Positions 1 through 6,332 are shown, numbered from the stretch's first letter. The stretch is DNA of 11,100 nucleotides from Dehalococcoidia bacterium UBA2160 (GCA_002328865.1 DCWO01000001.1:1-11100), one strand, 5' to 3'. Program-made: numbers and translations. Notes: generated by a model from the letters alone, not told the origin.

Positions 1-108
1 GTATGGAAATCGACGAGATTCTTCGCCTGCGGACTCAGAATGGCGAGACAAAGTTGCGTCCACATAAATTGCTTATCACCTTCAGGCCGAGCCGGTGTGG
101 GGTGTGGT
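1..108. other. Left edge, no confident gene
   Basis: Two short readings compete and neither is convincing. On the plus strand an ATG at 4 opens a 38-codon frame that closes at 118-120, overlapping the end of lepB in convergent orientation; it could be the tail of a gene entering from the left. On the minus strand an ATG at 65, preceded at good spacing by a GGTGA-type ribosome site, opens a frame running off the left edge; it could be the next gene after lepB. Both have moderately high G/C at third positions and neither resembles a family I know. No U-tract terminator for lepB is visible. Confidence 0.3.
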
Positions 109-702
109 TCAGCGGTTGAAGATGCCGAGGACGCTGAAATTCTCCGGCGGCCAGTAGCTCAGCCAGGCGCGGCCCACGATGTTCTCCGCCGGGACCGTTC
201 CCCAATCCCGTGAATCATTCGAAGCGCGCCGGTTGTCGCCCAGCACGTAAAAAGACCCGGGCGGCACCACAATCTCCGGTACGGTCCTGGAGTCCGGGTG
301 TGTGATGTACGGCTCGTCCCGGGCCTCGCCGTTCACGTAGACTTGGCCTTCGAGAATCTCCACCTTGTCCCCCGGGCCGCCAATAACGCGTTTGACGAAG
401 TCACGGGACGGATCTCGCGGGAAATGGAAGATGATCACCTCTCCGGCTTCTGGCGTATGGAAAGCGAAAAGCTGATCGGCTGAGTTCTCGTCGTCTCCCA
501 CGAACGGGAGCAGGCTCGCCAACGAGTCGCGGTTGACGCGGGCGTACACGATCTTGTTCACCAGCAGGTATTGGCCTTCGCTCAGAGTGGGCTGCATGCT
601 GGAGCCTTCAACCTTGAAGTTTTGGATGCTGAATTGCAGCACGAGAAAGATCGTGAGTGCCAGCAGCACCGTTTCGATCAACTCTCGTATCAGGTCTCTC
701 AA
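109..702 (-). CDS. lepB: Signal peptidase I
   Basis: Membrane serine protease that removes signal peptides from exported proteins on the outer face of the cytoplasmic membrane. One hydrophobic segment (about residues 8-26) is followed by the box with catalytic Ser35 (GSSMQPTL), the general-base Lys104 (RDFVKRVIGG) and the late conserved box GDNRRASNDSRDWG; the family's Ser/Lys dyad is therefore complete. I chose the TTG at 702 (197 aa) because GGTGA lies 7 nt upstream and the protein then starts just before the membrane anchor, as in the family. The same frame extends upstream to an ATG at 870, but those 56 residues are unlike any LepB and would read through the promoter. The gene is divergent from the ECF sigma gene. 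Confidence 0.95.
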   Translation of the reverse strand: MRDLIRELIETVLLALTIFLVLQFSIQNFKVEGSSMQPTLSEGQYLLVNKIVYARVNRDSLASLLPFVGDDENSADQLFAFHTPEAGEVIIFHFPRDPSRDFVKRVIGGPGDKVEILEGQVYVNGEARDEPYITHPDSRTVPEIVVPPGSFYVLGDNRRASNDSRDWGTVPAENIVGRAWLSYWPPENFSVLGIFNR

Positions 703-753
703 TGTGTTGTCACCACGCTTCGCCGTGCCCGTGTGATCGGGATTCTCTGCACA

Positions 754-784
754 ATTATAGTACACCCTAGCTTTGGGGTGTCCG
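754..784 (-). promoter_or_regulatory. Probable lepB promoter with internal dyad
   Basis: On the minus strand a perfect TATAAT occupies 759-754. A 4/6 match to TTGACA (CGGACA, 784-779) lies 19 bp upstream, a long spacer. Transcription would start near 747, giving a leader of about 45 nt before the TTG start of lepB. An inverted repeat (ACACCC at 762-767, GGGTGT at 776-781) fills the spacer and could be an operator. The -10 box is clear; the -35 box and the operator role are inference. Confidence 0.55.
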
Positions 785-801
785 TGGGGATGCGTTATTA
801 T
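773..801 (+). promoter_or_regulatory. Candidate promoter of the ECF sigma gene
   Basis: TTGGGG (773-778), a 17-bp spacer and TATTAT (796-801; 5/6 to consensus) form a weak housekeeping-type promoter about 100 bp before the sigma gene. Its -35 region overlaps that of the divergent lepB promoter. I see no GGAAC/CGTC-type ECF promoter in this gap, so autoregulation by the sigma factor is not evident. Confidence 0.3.
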
Positions 802-902
802 TGTGTTGCCCGCTTGAAGGGGCGATCTACGCTGATCTCGAACGCGGGATGCAAGCGCAGTGAACGCCATCCGGTAGATCTAATCACCAACCGAGGCGCC
901 CA

Positions 903-1490
903 ATGGATTCCGAGGACGCCGAACTCGTCGCCAGAAGCCAAGGCGGCGATCTAACAGCGTTCAATTTCATAGTCCAACGCTACCAGGCGCAGGTGCTCAA
1001 CCTCTCCTCCAGGATGCTGGGCAACCGACACAGGGCCGAGGATGTCGCTCAAGAGACGTTCATCTCGGCCTATCGCGCGTTGGATCGATTCCGCGGCGGG
1101 AGCCTCCGCGCCTGGCTTTTGCGGATCGCGGCCAACGCGACCAAAGACGCGATGCGGGGCACGCGCCGCCGCCCCGAGCAATCGCTGGACGAATCCCTAT
1201 CCAATCCCTCCTTCCAACCAAGGTCCGGCGGCGACTCGCCTGAAGAGTATGCTGAGCGGGCCGAGCTGAACGAACAACTCCAACGAGCCATCCTTTCGCT
1301 TTCGGTCGACCATCGAGCGGCGCTGGTCATGATCGACGTGCAGGGCCTCAGCTACCAGGAGGCCGCCGAGGCCACCGGAGCATCGATCGGCACGATCAAG
1401 TCACGTCTCAGTCGCGCCAGGGCTCGGGTACGCGACCTGTTGATGGAGCGAAGGGAACTTTTGCCCGAGAAATACCGTCAGAACCAATGA
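903..1490 (+). CDS. ECF-family RNA polymerase sigma factor (RpoE/SigW-like)
   Basis: Directs RNA polymerase to a dedicated regulon, normally in response to a signal relayed by a partner anti-sigma factor. Region 2 spans about residues 24-92, with the core-binding helix around AEDVAQETFISAYRAL (45-60). Region 4 spans about 122-182, with a helix-turn-helix around GLSYQEAAEATGASIGTIKSRLSRAR (148-173). There is no region 1.1 or region 3, and the length (195 aa) is typical. The ATG at 903 has GAGG 6 nt upstream. The anti-sigma gene follows 13 bp downstream, the classic operon. The likely target promoter is the GGAACTT-N17-TCTGT site ahead of the SIMPL lipoprotein gene. The exact ECF group cannot be assigned by eye. 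Confidence 0.95.
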   Translation: MDSEDAELVARSQGGDLTAFNFIVQRYQAQVLNLSSRMLGNRHRAEDVAQETFISAYRALDRFRGGSLRAWLLRIAANATKDAMRGTRRRPEQSLDESLSNPSFQPRSGGDSPEEYAERAELNEQLQRAILSLSVDHRAALVMIDVQGLSYQEAAEATGASIGTIKSRLSRARARVRDLLMERRELLPEKYRQNQ

Positions 1491-1503
1491 GAGAGTATTT
1501 TCA

Positions 1504-2766
1504 GTGATCGGCTTCCTGGCAAATAGAAAGCACACAAGGCTGCGTGAGCTGCTGTCCGCCTATATAGACGGGGAAGTCAGCGCGTCCGAAAGCCTTGAGG
1601 TCCAGGAGCATCTGGCGACGTGCGAAGCGTGCAGCGAAGAGATGGAAACGCTCCGGTTCACCGTCGACCTTCTTAGTGAGCTTCCGCAACTCGAGCCGAT
1701 GCGCTCGTACGCGATCGAGACACCGCCCGAGCCGGCGCCGTCGGTCGGGAGGTTTACGTGGACCGCCCGTCTCGCAACTTCAGCGGCGGCTCTGCTGTTG
1801 CTGGCGCTGCTGGCGGGGGACATGACGGGCCTCCTGGTGCAACAGAGCTCCGTAAAGTCGAACGCGGACATGTCAATGGATGTGCCCGCCGCTGCCGCTA
1901 CGCCTGTTCCTGCGGCGGCGCCAGCAGCCGCGCCCGCCCCGGCTCCTGCCATGGCGGCGGCGCCTGTGGCGCCAGCAGCGGCGGCCGCAACCGCGGCGCC
2001 CGCTCCCACCGTTGCGGCAGCGCCCGTGGCTCCAGCAGTGGCCCGCGCACGCGCCGCCCCGGCGCCTGCACCCGCGGCAGCCCCTGTGGCTCCGGCTGCT
2101 GCACCCTTGACGCCCGAAACCGCAGCCGCTTCGGCCCCAGCGCCTCCGCCTGCGCCCGGGGAGGCGGCCGCGCCAACACCCGCGATTGCGACATTGCAGG
2201 TCGAAGCAGTGCCTGAAGTCGAGATGGCCGTCGAACAGGAAGTTGAACTGGAGTCGCCTGTGGATGCGAAAGCCATGGCTGCTCCTGTCGCTCCTCAGGA
2301 ACTAGAATCGATCCAAACCCCTCAGGCCGGAACCTCCGAGCCTGTGGCGGCGCCGGTTGCGCCGCTCCCGGCGGAAGCGCTGGTCGCGCCCTCAGCGGAC
2401 GAGCAGGCCGCCGCTGGCACACCAAGTCCCGAGGGCTCTGCGCCGCAATCCGACGGCACGCCTACGCTTGTCGCGCCGGCGGCGGCGCCAGTGCCGCAAC
2501 CACAGACGGCTGTTTCCCAGGCATCCGCTCCAGCGTCGGAGCCGCAGGTTGCAGCCGCCAAAGAGGCGCCAGCAGCCGCGCCATTGGTAGAAGGGCCTCA
2601 GGGCGCTCCTGGGACACCTGGGACGCAAGAAGGCGCCGTCGACTCAGACGAAGACGGTCTCGCGCTTCCCTTGCGACAGTTCGAGATCGCCGTCGGAGCA
2701 ATTGCCGCGCTGCTGGCGTCCGCCTGGGTGTGGATCGCAGTCAGACGGCGAGGTTCCCAGATTTAG
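1504..2766 (+). CDS. Membrane-bound zinc-finger (ZAS) anti-sigma factor with Ala/Pro-rich domain
   Basis: Probable inhibitor of the upstream ECF sigma factor. The N-terminus (about 10-65) is a ZAS domain with the H-x3-C-x2-C motif (His36, Cys40, Cys43). A first membrane span lies near 88-112 and a second near 393-413, followed by RRR, so both ends should be cytoplasmic. The roughly 280 residues between are outside the membrane, dominated by Ala, Pro and Val. They contain three exact-period 20-residue repeats around AAAPVAPA, a more acidic stretch (about 235-260) and a short collagen-like Gly-x-Pro run near 360-371. Typical ZAS anti-sigma factors have one span and 80-250 aa, so the two-span, 420-aa form is unusual. 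The start is GTG at 1504, 13 bp after the sigma stop, with a weak GAGAG ribosome site. Sigma binding is inferred from the motif and the gene order. Confidence 0.85.
   Translation: MIGFLANRKHTRLRELLSAYIDGEVSASESLEVQEHLATCEACSEEMETLRFTVDLLSELPQLEPMRSYAIETPPEPAPSVGRFTWTARLATSAAALLLLALLAGDMTGLLVQQSSVKSNADMSMDVPAAAATPVPAAAPAAAPAPAPAMAAAPVAPAAAAATAAPAPTVAAAPVAPAVARARAAPAPAPAAAPVAPAAAPLTPETAAASAPAPPPAPGEAAAPTPAIATLQVEAVPEVEMAVEQEVELESPVDAKAMAAPVAPQELESIQTPQAGTSEPVAAPVAPLPAEALVAPSADEQAAAGTPSPEGSAPQSDGTPTLVAPAAAPVPQPQTAVSQASAPASEPQVAAAKEAPAAAPLVEGPQGAPGTPGTQEGAVDSDEDGLALPLRQFEIAVGAIAALLASAWVWIAVRRRGSQI
1861..2100 (+). repeat. 60-bp tandem repeat coding for 20-residue Ala/Pro units
   Basis: Three in-frame units (1921-1980, 1981-2040, 2041-2100) repeat with a period of exactly 60 bp. 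The conserved core of each encodes AAAPVAPA and begins at 1954, 2014 and 2074. A degenerate fourth unit (ATPVPAAA) is visible at 1861-1920. Nucleotide similarity is strongest over the core, for example CCTGTGGC/CCCGTGGC. Shorter AAPVAP motifs recur outside the array near 2275 and 2345. The region lies in the extracytoplasmic linker of the anti-sigma factor. Confidence 0.8.
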
Positions 2767-2775
2767 TCGCGGCTC

Positions 2776-2799
2776 AACCGATGTCGCCTGAGATCGGTT
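2776..2799 (+). terminator. Hairpin just after the anti-sigma gene
   Basis: A 7-bp perfect stem (AACCGAT/ATCGGTT) with a 10-nt loop starts 10 nt after the stop codon. There is no run of T after it, so intrinsic termination is doubtful; it may instead shield the 3' end of the sigma/anti-sigma message. Confidence 0.3.
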
Positions 2800-2985
2800 C
2801 ACCAATGCGTTGCCGACATCCCACCTGTCGAATCGGCTGCAATGCGACCCAATCAGGTCCGGCGACTTCGACAGGTCGGGACACTCAGCCCACTGGACAC
2901 ATGCCGATTCGGGCCATTGCAGTTTCGCCCACGGAGCCTTTTCGCAGCGTCGTGATCTCGATTTGAAATTGATCGCGAATCCGAT

Positions 2986-3014
2986 GGAACTTTTCTCAAC
3001 ACCGGTTCGTCTGT
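2986..3014 (+). promoter_or_regulatory. ECF-sigma-type promoter upstream of the SIMPL lipoprotein
   Basis: GGAACTT (2986-2992), a 17-bp spacer and TCTGT (3010-3014, within CGTCTGT) match the extracytoplasmic-stress promoter pattern GGAAC...CGTC/TCTGA known for RpoE-like sigma factors. The predicted start near 3020 leaves a leader of about 80 nt. The match and spacing are seen directly; assignment to the ECF sigma encoded at 903-1490 is inferred from proximity. Confidence 0.65.
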
Positions 3015-3083
3015 ATCTATGAAGGCCAGCGGCGACGGACCTACCGAGGTACGAGCCAAGGCCAATATTCCAGAAATTCAATG

Positions 3084-3089
3084 AAGGAG
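3084..3089 (+). promoter_or_regulatory. Ribosome binding site that sets the lipoprotein start
   Basis: AAGGAG lies 9 nt before the ATG at 3099. It lies inside the frame that would be used from the ATG at 3081, which itself has no ribosome site, so 3099 is the better start. Confidence 0.75.
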
Positions 3090-3098
3090 AATACGAAG

Positions 3099-4184
3099 AT
3101 GAACAAGGTGAAGGGATTGATAGTCGCCGTCGGTTTGTCGGCATTCGCGCTGGCAGCGGTGGCATGCAGCAACAACGGAGAGGCGGCAACGGGCGACACA
3201 ACGGCCCCGCCCGCCCAGACGTCGCCCGCGGTCGGCACATCGCCGACTGCACCGGCCCCAGCGGTGCAACCCGCGCCAGTGGTCAACTCACTCCCGCCCG
3301 CTACCGCCGCCGGTCCCGCAATTGGCGCGCCGGCAGTGGCGGTCCAGGAGCCCGGTCCGGTGTCCGCGCCGCCCAATACACCGGTCCAGAGCCTGCCGGC
3401 GACGGCGCCTGAAGCTTCCGTATACCCGAAAGGCGCTCCGGCGCCTCCGGCGGTGGCGGCCGTCTCGGTCGCCGGCGCCCCGTCGTACAGCGGAGCGCCC
3501 CTGGCCGATTCCGCCAACAGCTCGGCGGGGATCTGGGTCTCCGGAGAGGGCAAGATGGCGCTCGAGCCGGACCTGGCGCTACTGAACCTCGGCGTCGAGG
3601 CGACCGCCAAGACCGTCGCCGAAGCCCGCGAAGAGGCAGCTAACGCGATGGACGCCATCGTCGCGGCCTTGAGAGGACACAGCGTCGCGGACAGAGACAT
3701 TCAGACGCGATTCTTCAACATTTCGCCTCAGTATGAATGGATGGAAGTCATCGACAACGGCATACGCTCCTCTAAGCAGGTGCTTGTGGGCTATCGGGTC
3801 TCCAACTCGGCCTCGGTCAAAATTCGCGACATGGACGCGGTCGGACCCATCATCGACGACGTAGCCGCGGCGGGCGGCGACGCCACCCGGATCAACGGCA
3901 TCAACTTTACGGTGGAGGACACTTCGGCGCTGATGGTTCAACTCCGCGAGGACGCGGTCGCCGACGCGCTGGCAAAGGCCGACCAGTTCGCGCGATTGAC
4001 CGGCGTCGGTCTCGGTCGCCTCATGTACATCTCGGAGTCCAACGGCAGTCAACCTCAGATAAGGGCATTCGAAGACGCTGAGTTCCGCTCGATGTCGATG
4101 GCAGCGGCGGCGCCGTCCACGAGCGTCAGCGGCGGCGAGCTCGAGATCAGCATGTTCGTCCAGGCGGTGTTCGCGATCCAGTAG
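3099..4184 (+). CDS. SIMPL-domain (DUF541) lipoprotein
   Basis: Probable surface lipoprotein of unknown molecular function. The N-terminus is a lipoprotein signal: two Lys, a hydrophobic stretch, then LAAVAC with Cys23 as the lipidated residue, followed by Ser-Asn-Asn. Residues about 30-140 are a low-complexity Ala/Pro/Val/Thr linker. From about residue 144 to the end (361 aa) is a SIMPL/DUF541 domain, which begins with the family's typical GxVSGEGKxxxxPDxA pattern and ends with a beta-rich segment. SIMPL proteins such as BP26 are periplasmic or surface proteins, some forming oligomeric channels; a catalytic role is not established. The gene stands alone behind an ECF-type promoter and before a strong hairpin, which suggests envelope-stress control by the sigma factor upstream. 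The Ala/Pro linker resembles that of the anti-sigma factor. Confidence 0.88.
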   Translation: MNKVKGLIVAVGLSAFALAAVACSNNGEAATGDTTAPPAQTSPAVGTSPTAPAPAVQPAPVVNSLPPATAAGPAIGAPAVAVQEPGPVSAPPNTPVQSLPATAPEASVYPKGAPAPPAVAAVSVAGAPSYSGAPLADSANSSAGIWVSGEGKMALEPDLALLNLGVEATAKTVAEAREEAANAMDAIVAALRGHSVADRDIQTRFFNISPQYEWMEVIDNGIRSSKQVLVGYRVSNSASVKIRDMDAVGPIIDDVAAAGGDATRINGINFTVEDTSALMVQLREDAVADALAKADQFARLTGVGLGRLMYISESNGSQPQIRAFEDAEFRSMSMAAAAPSTSVSGGELEISMFVQAVFAIQ

Positions 4185-4247
4185 ACGCGACCTAACCGAC
4201 CGGCGTGCTCTGGCCCTTCAAGGCCTAGCATCTCAACCAAGCCAACC

Positions 4248-4277
4248 CAAGGGGCAGACACAAACGTCTGCCCCTTG
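4248..4277 (+). terminator. Strong hairpin after the SIMPL lipoprotein gene
   Basis: A perfect 12-bp stem (CAAGGGGCAGAC at 4248-4259, GTCTGCCCCTTG at 4266-4277) closes a 6-nt loop 64 nt after the stop codon. The next bases are CTGGTTTC, so the U-tract is poor. It could be a terminator of the U-poor kind found in GC-rich bacteria, or a stabilising 3' hairpin. Confidence 0.6.
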
Positions 4278-4315
4278 CTGGTTTCAGGACTGGTCCGAAA
4301 CGCGATTCCGGGTGA

Positions 4316-4345
4316 TTGCGTTGCCCCGTCCAAGGCGGCTACAAT
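4316..4345 (+). promoter_or_regulatory. Candidate dcd promoter
   Basis: TACAAT (4340-4345; 5/6 to TATAAT) with a weak TTGCGT (4316-4321) 18 bp upstream. Transcription would start near 4352 and give a leader of about 50 nt. Only the -10 box is persuasive. Confidence 0.35.
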
Positions 4346-4379
4346 TTGGGTCGAGGAGCGCCGTGCTCCCGACCCCAAA
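4345..4379 (+). other. Long imperfect stem-loop in the dcd leader
   Basis: The arms TTTGGGTCGAGGAGC (4345-4359) and GCTCCCGACCCCAAA (4365-4379) pair along their length with one extra base on each side, around a 5-nt loop. The right arm runs into an A-tract (six A from 4377). It lies 25 nt before the dcd start codon and overlaps the predicted transcription start, so it may be a DNA operator rather than, or as well as, an RNA hairpin. Confidence 0.5.
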
Positions 4380-4404
4380 AAACACCCCATGACGAGGACA
4401 GGGC

Positions 4405-5007
4405 ATGATTCTGAGCGACCGGACAATCCGTCAGGAAATGGCCCACGGACGAATCGTGATCGACCCTCTGGCTGAGTTCGCAGTGCAGCCGGCGAGCGTC
4501 GACATCCGTCTCGATCGCGAGATCCTCATTTTTCGCAATAACCAGCGAACCCACATCGACGTGACCAAGCCGGCCGACGACGTCGTCGAGCAGGTCATGA
4601 TGGAAGACGGTGTGCCGTTCCTACTGCATCCCGGTCAATTCGCTCTCGGCAGCACCTTCGAGACGGTCACGATCCCCGACGACATCGTGGCCCGCATCGA
4701 GGGCAAAAGCTCCCTAGCTCGGTACGGGCTGCTGATCCACTCGACCGCCGGGTTCGTCGATCCTGGTTGGAGCGGCAAGCTGACCCTCGAGTTTTCAAAC
4801 GTGGGCATCCTCGGCATCACGCTCTACTACGGGATGAAGATCGGCCATATCTCGTTCACCAAGCTTTCGACTCCAGCGGACAATCCGTACGGGTCCAGCA
4901 ACCTGCGGAGCAAGTATCAAGGGCAGGACCGCCCGGCCACGTCCAAGTACTACATGGACTACCAGTTGCCTTTCAACGGGTCGGAGCAGTCAGCTCCCGA
5001 CGTCTAA
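4405..5007 (+). CDS. dcd: dCTP deaminase (possibly dUMP-forming)
   Basis: Deaminates dCTP to dUTP, feeding dTMP synthesis. The core signature is present: GKSSLARYG (100-108), STAGFVDPGWSGKLTLEFSN (113-132) with the catalytic glutamate expected at Glu129, and GMKIGHISF (143-151). The C-terminal motif YGSSNLRSKYQGQDRP is close to that of the mycobacterial enzyme, which also hydrolyses dUTP to dUMP; whether this one is bifunctional is inference. At 200 aa it has normal length. The ATG at 4405 has GAGGA about 6 nt upstream. The gene has its own likely promoter and a leader hairpin; ribD follows 53 bp after the stop. Confidence 0.95.
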   Translation: MILSDRTIRQEMAHGRIVIDPLAEFAVQPASVDIRLDREILIFRNNQRTHIDVTKPADDVVEQVMMEDGVPFLLHPGQFALGSTFETVTIPDDIVARIEGKSSLARYGLLIHSTAGFVDPGWSGKLTLEFSNVGILGITLYYGMKIGHISFTKLSTPADNPYGSSNLRSKYQGQDRPATSKYYMDYQLPFNGSEQSAPDV

Positions 5008-5060
5008 GACAACGGGCCGCGTTCGCCCGGAATGTGATCGAGGTTCGACAGGCGCCCACC

Positions 5061-6161
5061 ATGTCTCCCATGCAGCGCGCGCTAGAGCTGGCCCGACAGG
5101 CGGTCGGCGTCTCCAGCCCCAACCCCCCTGTGGGCGCGGTGCTCGTTCGCGACGGCGAGGTTGTCGGCGAGGGCCAAACCCAACCTCCGGGACAGGCGCA
5201 CGCCGAGATCGTCGCGCTGGCGGCGGCTGGCGATCGAGCTCGCAGCGCCACGCTCTACGTCACGCTGGAGCCATGCTGCCACCAGGGACGCACCGGGCCC
5301 TGCACCGAGGCGATCATCGCTGCCGGCGTCGCTGAAGTCCACGCGGCGATCCCCGATCCCAGCTCCGCCGTCGACGGTCGCGGGTTCGACCGCCTTCGCA
5401 ACGCGGGGATAACGGTGACGGTCGGCGAGGGCGCCGACGATGCCGCTGAGCTGGCCGAGCCCCATGCCAAGCACGTCAACACGGGGCTGCCGCTGGCGAC
5501 AGGCAAGTTCGCTATCAGCTTGGACGGCAAGATCGCCACTCGCTCCGGCGAATCCCGATGGATTTCGGGCGAGGAGTCCCGACGCTACACCCACGAGCTC
5601 CGCGCCGCCTCGGACGCGATCTTGGCCGGTATCGAGACGGTGATTGTCGACAACCCGCAGCTATCGGCCCGCGACGCCAGTGGCGCTCCGTTGCCTCGAC
5701 AACCGGTCCGCGTGATCGTGGACAGCCGAGGCCGCCTGCCCAGCAACGCGCGCCTGCTGTCGGAACCGGGCACGACGCTGGTTGCGACGGCCACGGACGA
5801 CGCTCGCGTGACGGAGCGGCTGAATGGACTCGGCGTCGAAGTGCTCCATCACCCCGGATCGGACGGGAGGGTCGATCTGGCGGGCCTTGTGCGGGAGCTG
5901 GGGCGACGAGGGATGACGTCCCTGTTCATCGAAGGCGGAGGAACTGTGCTTGGCTCGATGTTCGATCTCGGACTCATCGACAAGGTAGTCGGGTTCGTGG
6001 CGCCGATGATCATCGGCGGGGCGTCTGCCCCTGGGCCGGTCGGCGGGCTTGGCGCCGATCGCATGGCCGATGCGCTGAGACTGCATCGCGTCAAGATTCT
6101 GCGGTTCGGCGACGACATCGCGATCACTGGCTACACGAGGGACGGCAAGCCTCTGAGTTAG
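5061..6161 (+). CDS. ribD: Bifunctional riboflavin biosynthesis deaminase/reductase RibD
   Basis: Second and third steps of riboflavin synthesis: deamination of the pyrimidine product of GTP cyclohydrolase II, then NADPH-dependent reduction of the ribosyl side chain. The N-terminal deaminase domain (about 1-145) has the zinc site His48-Ala-Glu50 plus Cys72 and Cys81 in PCCHQGRTGPC. The reductase domain (about 147-360) has KFAISLDGKIA, SRWISG, DAILAGIETVIVDNPQLSAR and LFIEGGGTVLGSM. Length (366 aa) is normal. I start at ATG 5061, where homology begins; ATG 5070 and GTG 5034 are alternatives and none has a good ribosome site. The frame is open back to 4767, but that part overlaps dcd and is not RibD-like. 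The gene is separated from ribE by a palindrome-rich gap. Confidence 0.95.
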   Translation: MSPMQRALELARQAVGVSSPNPPVGAVLVRDGEVVGEGQTQPPGQAHAEIVALAAAGDRARSATLYVTLEPCCHQGRTGPCTEAIIAAGVAEVHAAIPDPSSAVDGRGFDRLRNAGITVTVGEGADDAAELAEPHAKHVNTGLPLATGKFAISLDGKIATRSGESRWISGEESRRYTHELRAASDAILAGIETVIVDNPQLSARDASGAPLPRQPVRVIVDSRGRLPSNARLLSEPGTTLVATATDDARVTERLNGLGVEVLHHPGSDGRVDLAGLVRELGRRGMTSLFIEGGGTVLGSMFDLGLIDKVVGFVAPMIIGGASAPGPVGGLGADRMADALRLHRVKILRFGDDIAITGYTRDGKPLS

Positions 6162-6215
6162 TGTTTCGATTGGCAAGACTCGCGCATCATCTGCAGGGCG
6201 CGCCAGTGGTTGGAC

Positions 6216-6332
6216 CGTCCCGCCATCGAGACCGATCTGTCCCACCCGCCCGCCCGAAAGTACTTCGGGGATACCCCAAACCCCAGCGGGGCTTCGCCCC
6301 TGCACCCCGATTCCCGCCCACATGGCGGGACG
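6216..6332. repeat. 117-bp palindromic element with 11-bp inverted ends
   Basis: CGTCCCGCCAT (6216-6226) and its exact reverse complement (6322-6332) bracket three internal hairpins. These are CCCGAA/TTCGGG (6253-6269), GGGGATACCCC (6267-6277), and GGGGC-TTC-GCCCC (6288-6300, with flanking GC pairs). The right end also forms its own hairpin, TCCCGCC/GGCGGGA (6312-6330). The nested structure resembles a short palindromic intergenic repeat or MITE-like relic. No target-site duplication was found by eye, and only one copy is visible here. Confidence 0.45.

Larger units (their letters stand above)
2767..3098. other. 332-bp intergenic region with inverted repeats and an ECF promoter
   Basis: No convincing gene here. 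Next to the anti-sigma stop is a 7-bp perfect inverted repeat (AACCGAT 2776-2782, ATCGGTT 2793-2799; 10-nt loop) without a U-tract, perhaps a weak terminator. Further on is a 10-bp perfect inverted repeat (ACCTGTCGAA 2823-2832, TTCGACAGGT 2867-2876; 34-nt spacer). The 3' part carries the ECF promoter and a leader of roughly 80 nt for the lipoprotein gene, and is visibly less GC-rich. Confidence 0.6.

Noticed and set aside
703..870. 56-residue N-terminal extension of LepB
   Set aside because: It would cross the TATAAT box and lacks LepB character; the TTG at 702 has a ribosome site and places the membrane anchor correctly.
1560..2276. 238-codon minus-strand frame rich in Ala and Gly
   Set aside because: Shadow of the Ala/Pro repeats in the anti-sigma gene; there is no ribosome site and its composition simply mirrors GCC/GCG codons.
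2644..3252. 202-codon minus-strand frame across the anti-sigma/lipoprotein gap
   Set aside because: It overlaps the ends of two well-supported genes and the ECF promoter, and its translation looks random (Arg-, Cys- and Ser-rich).
4767..5060. 98-residue upstream extension of RibD
   Set aside because: Overlaps most of the second half of dcd in another frame and has no RibD similarity.
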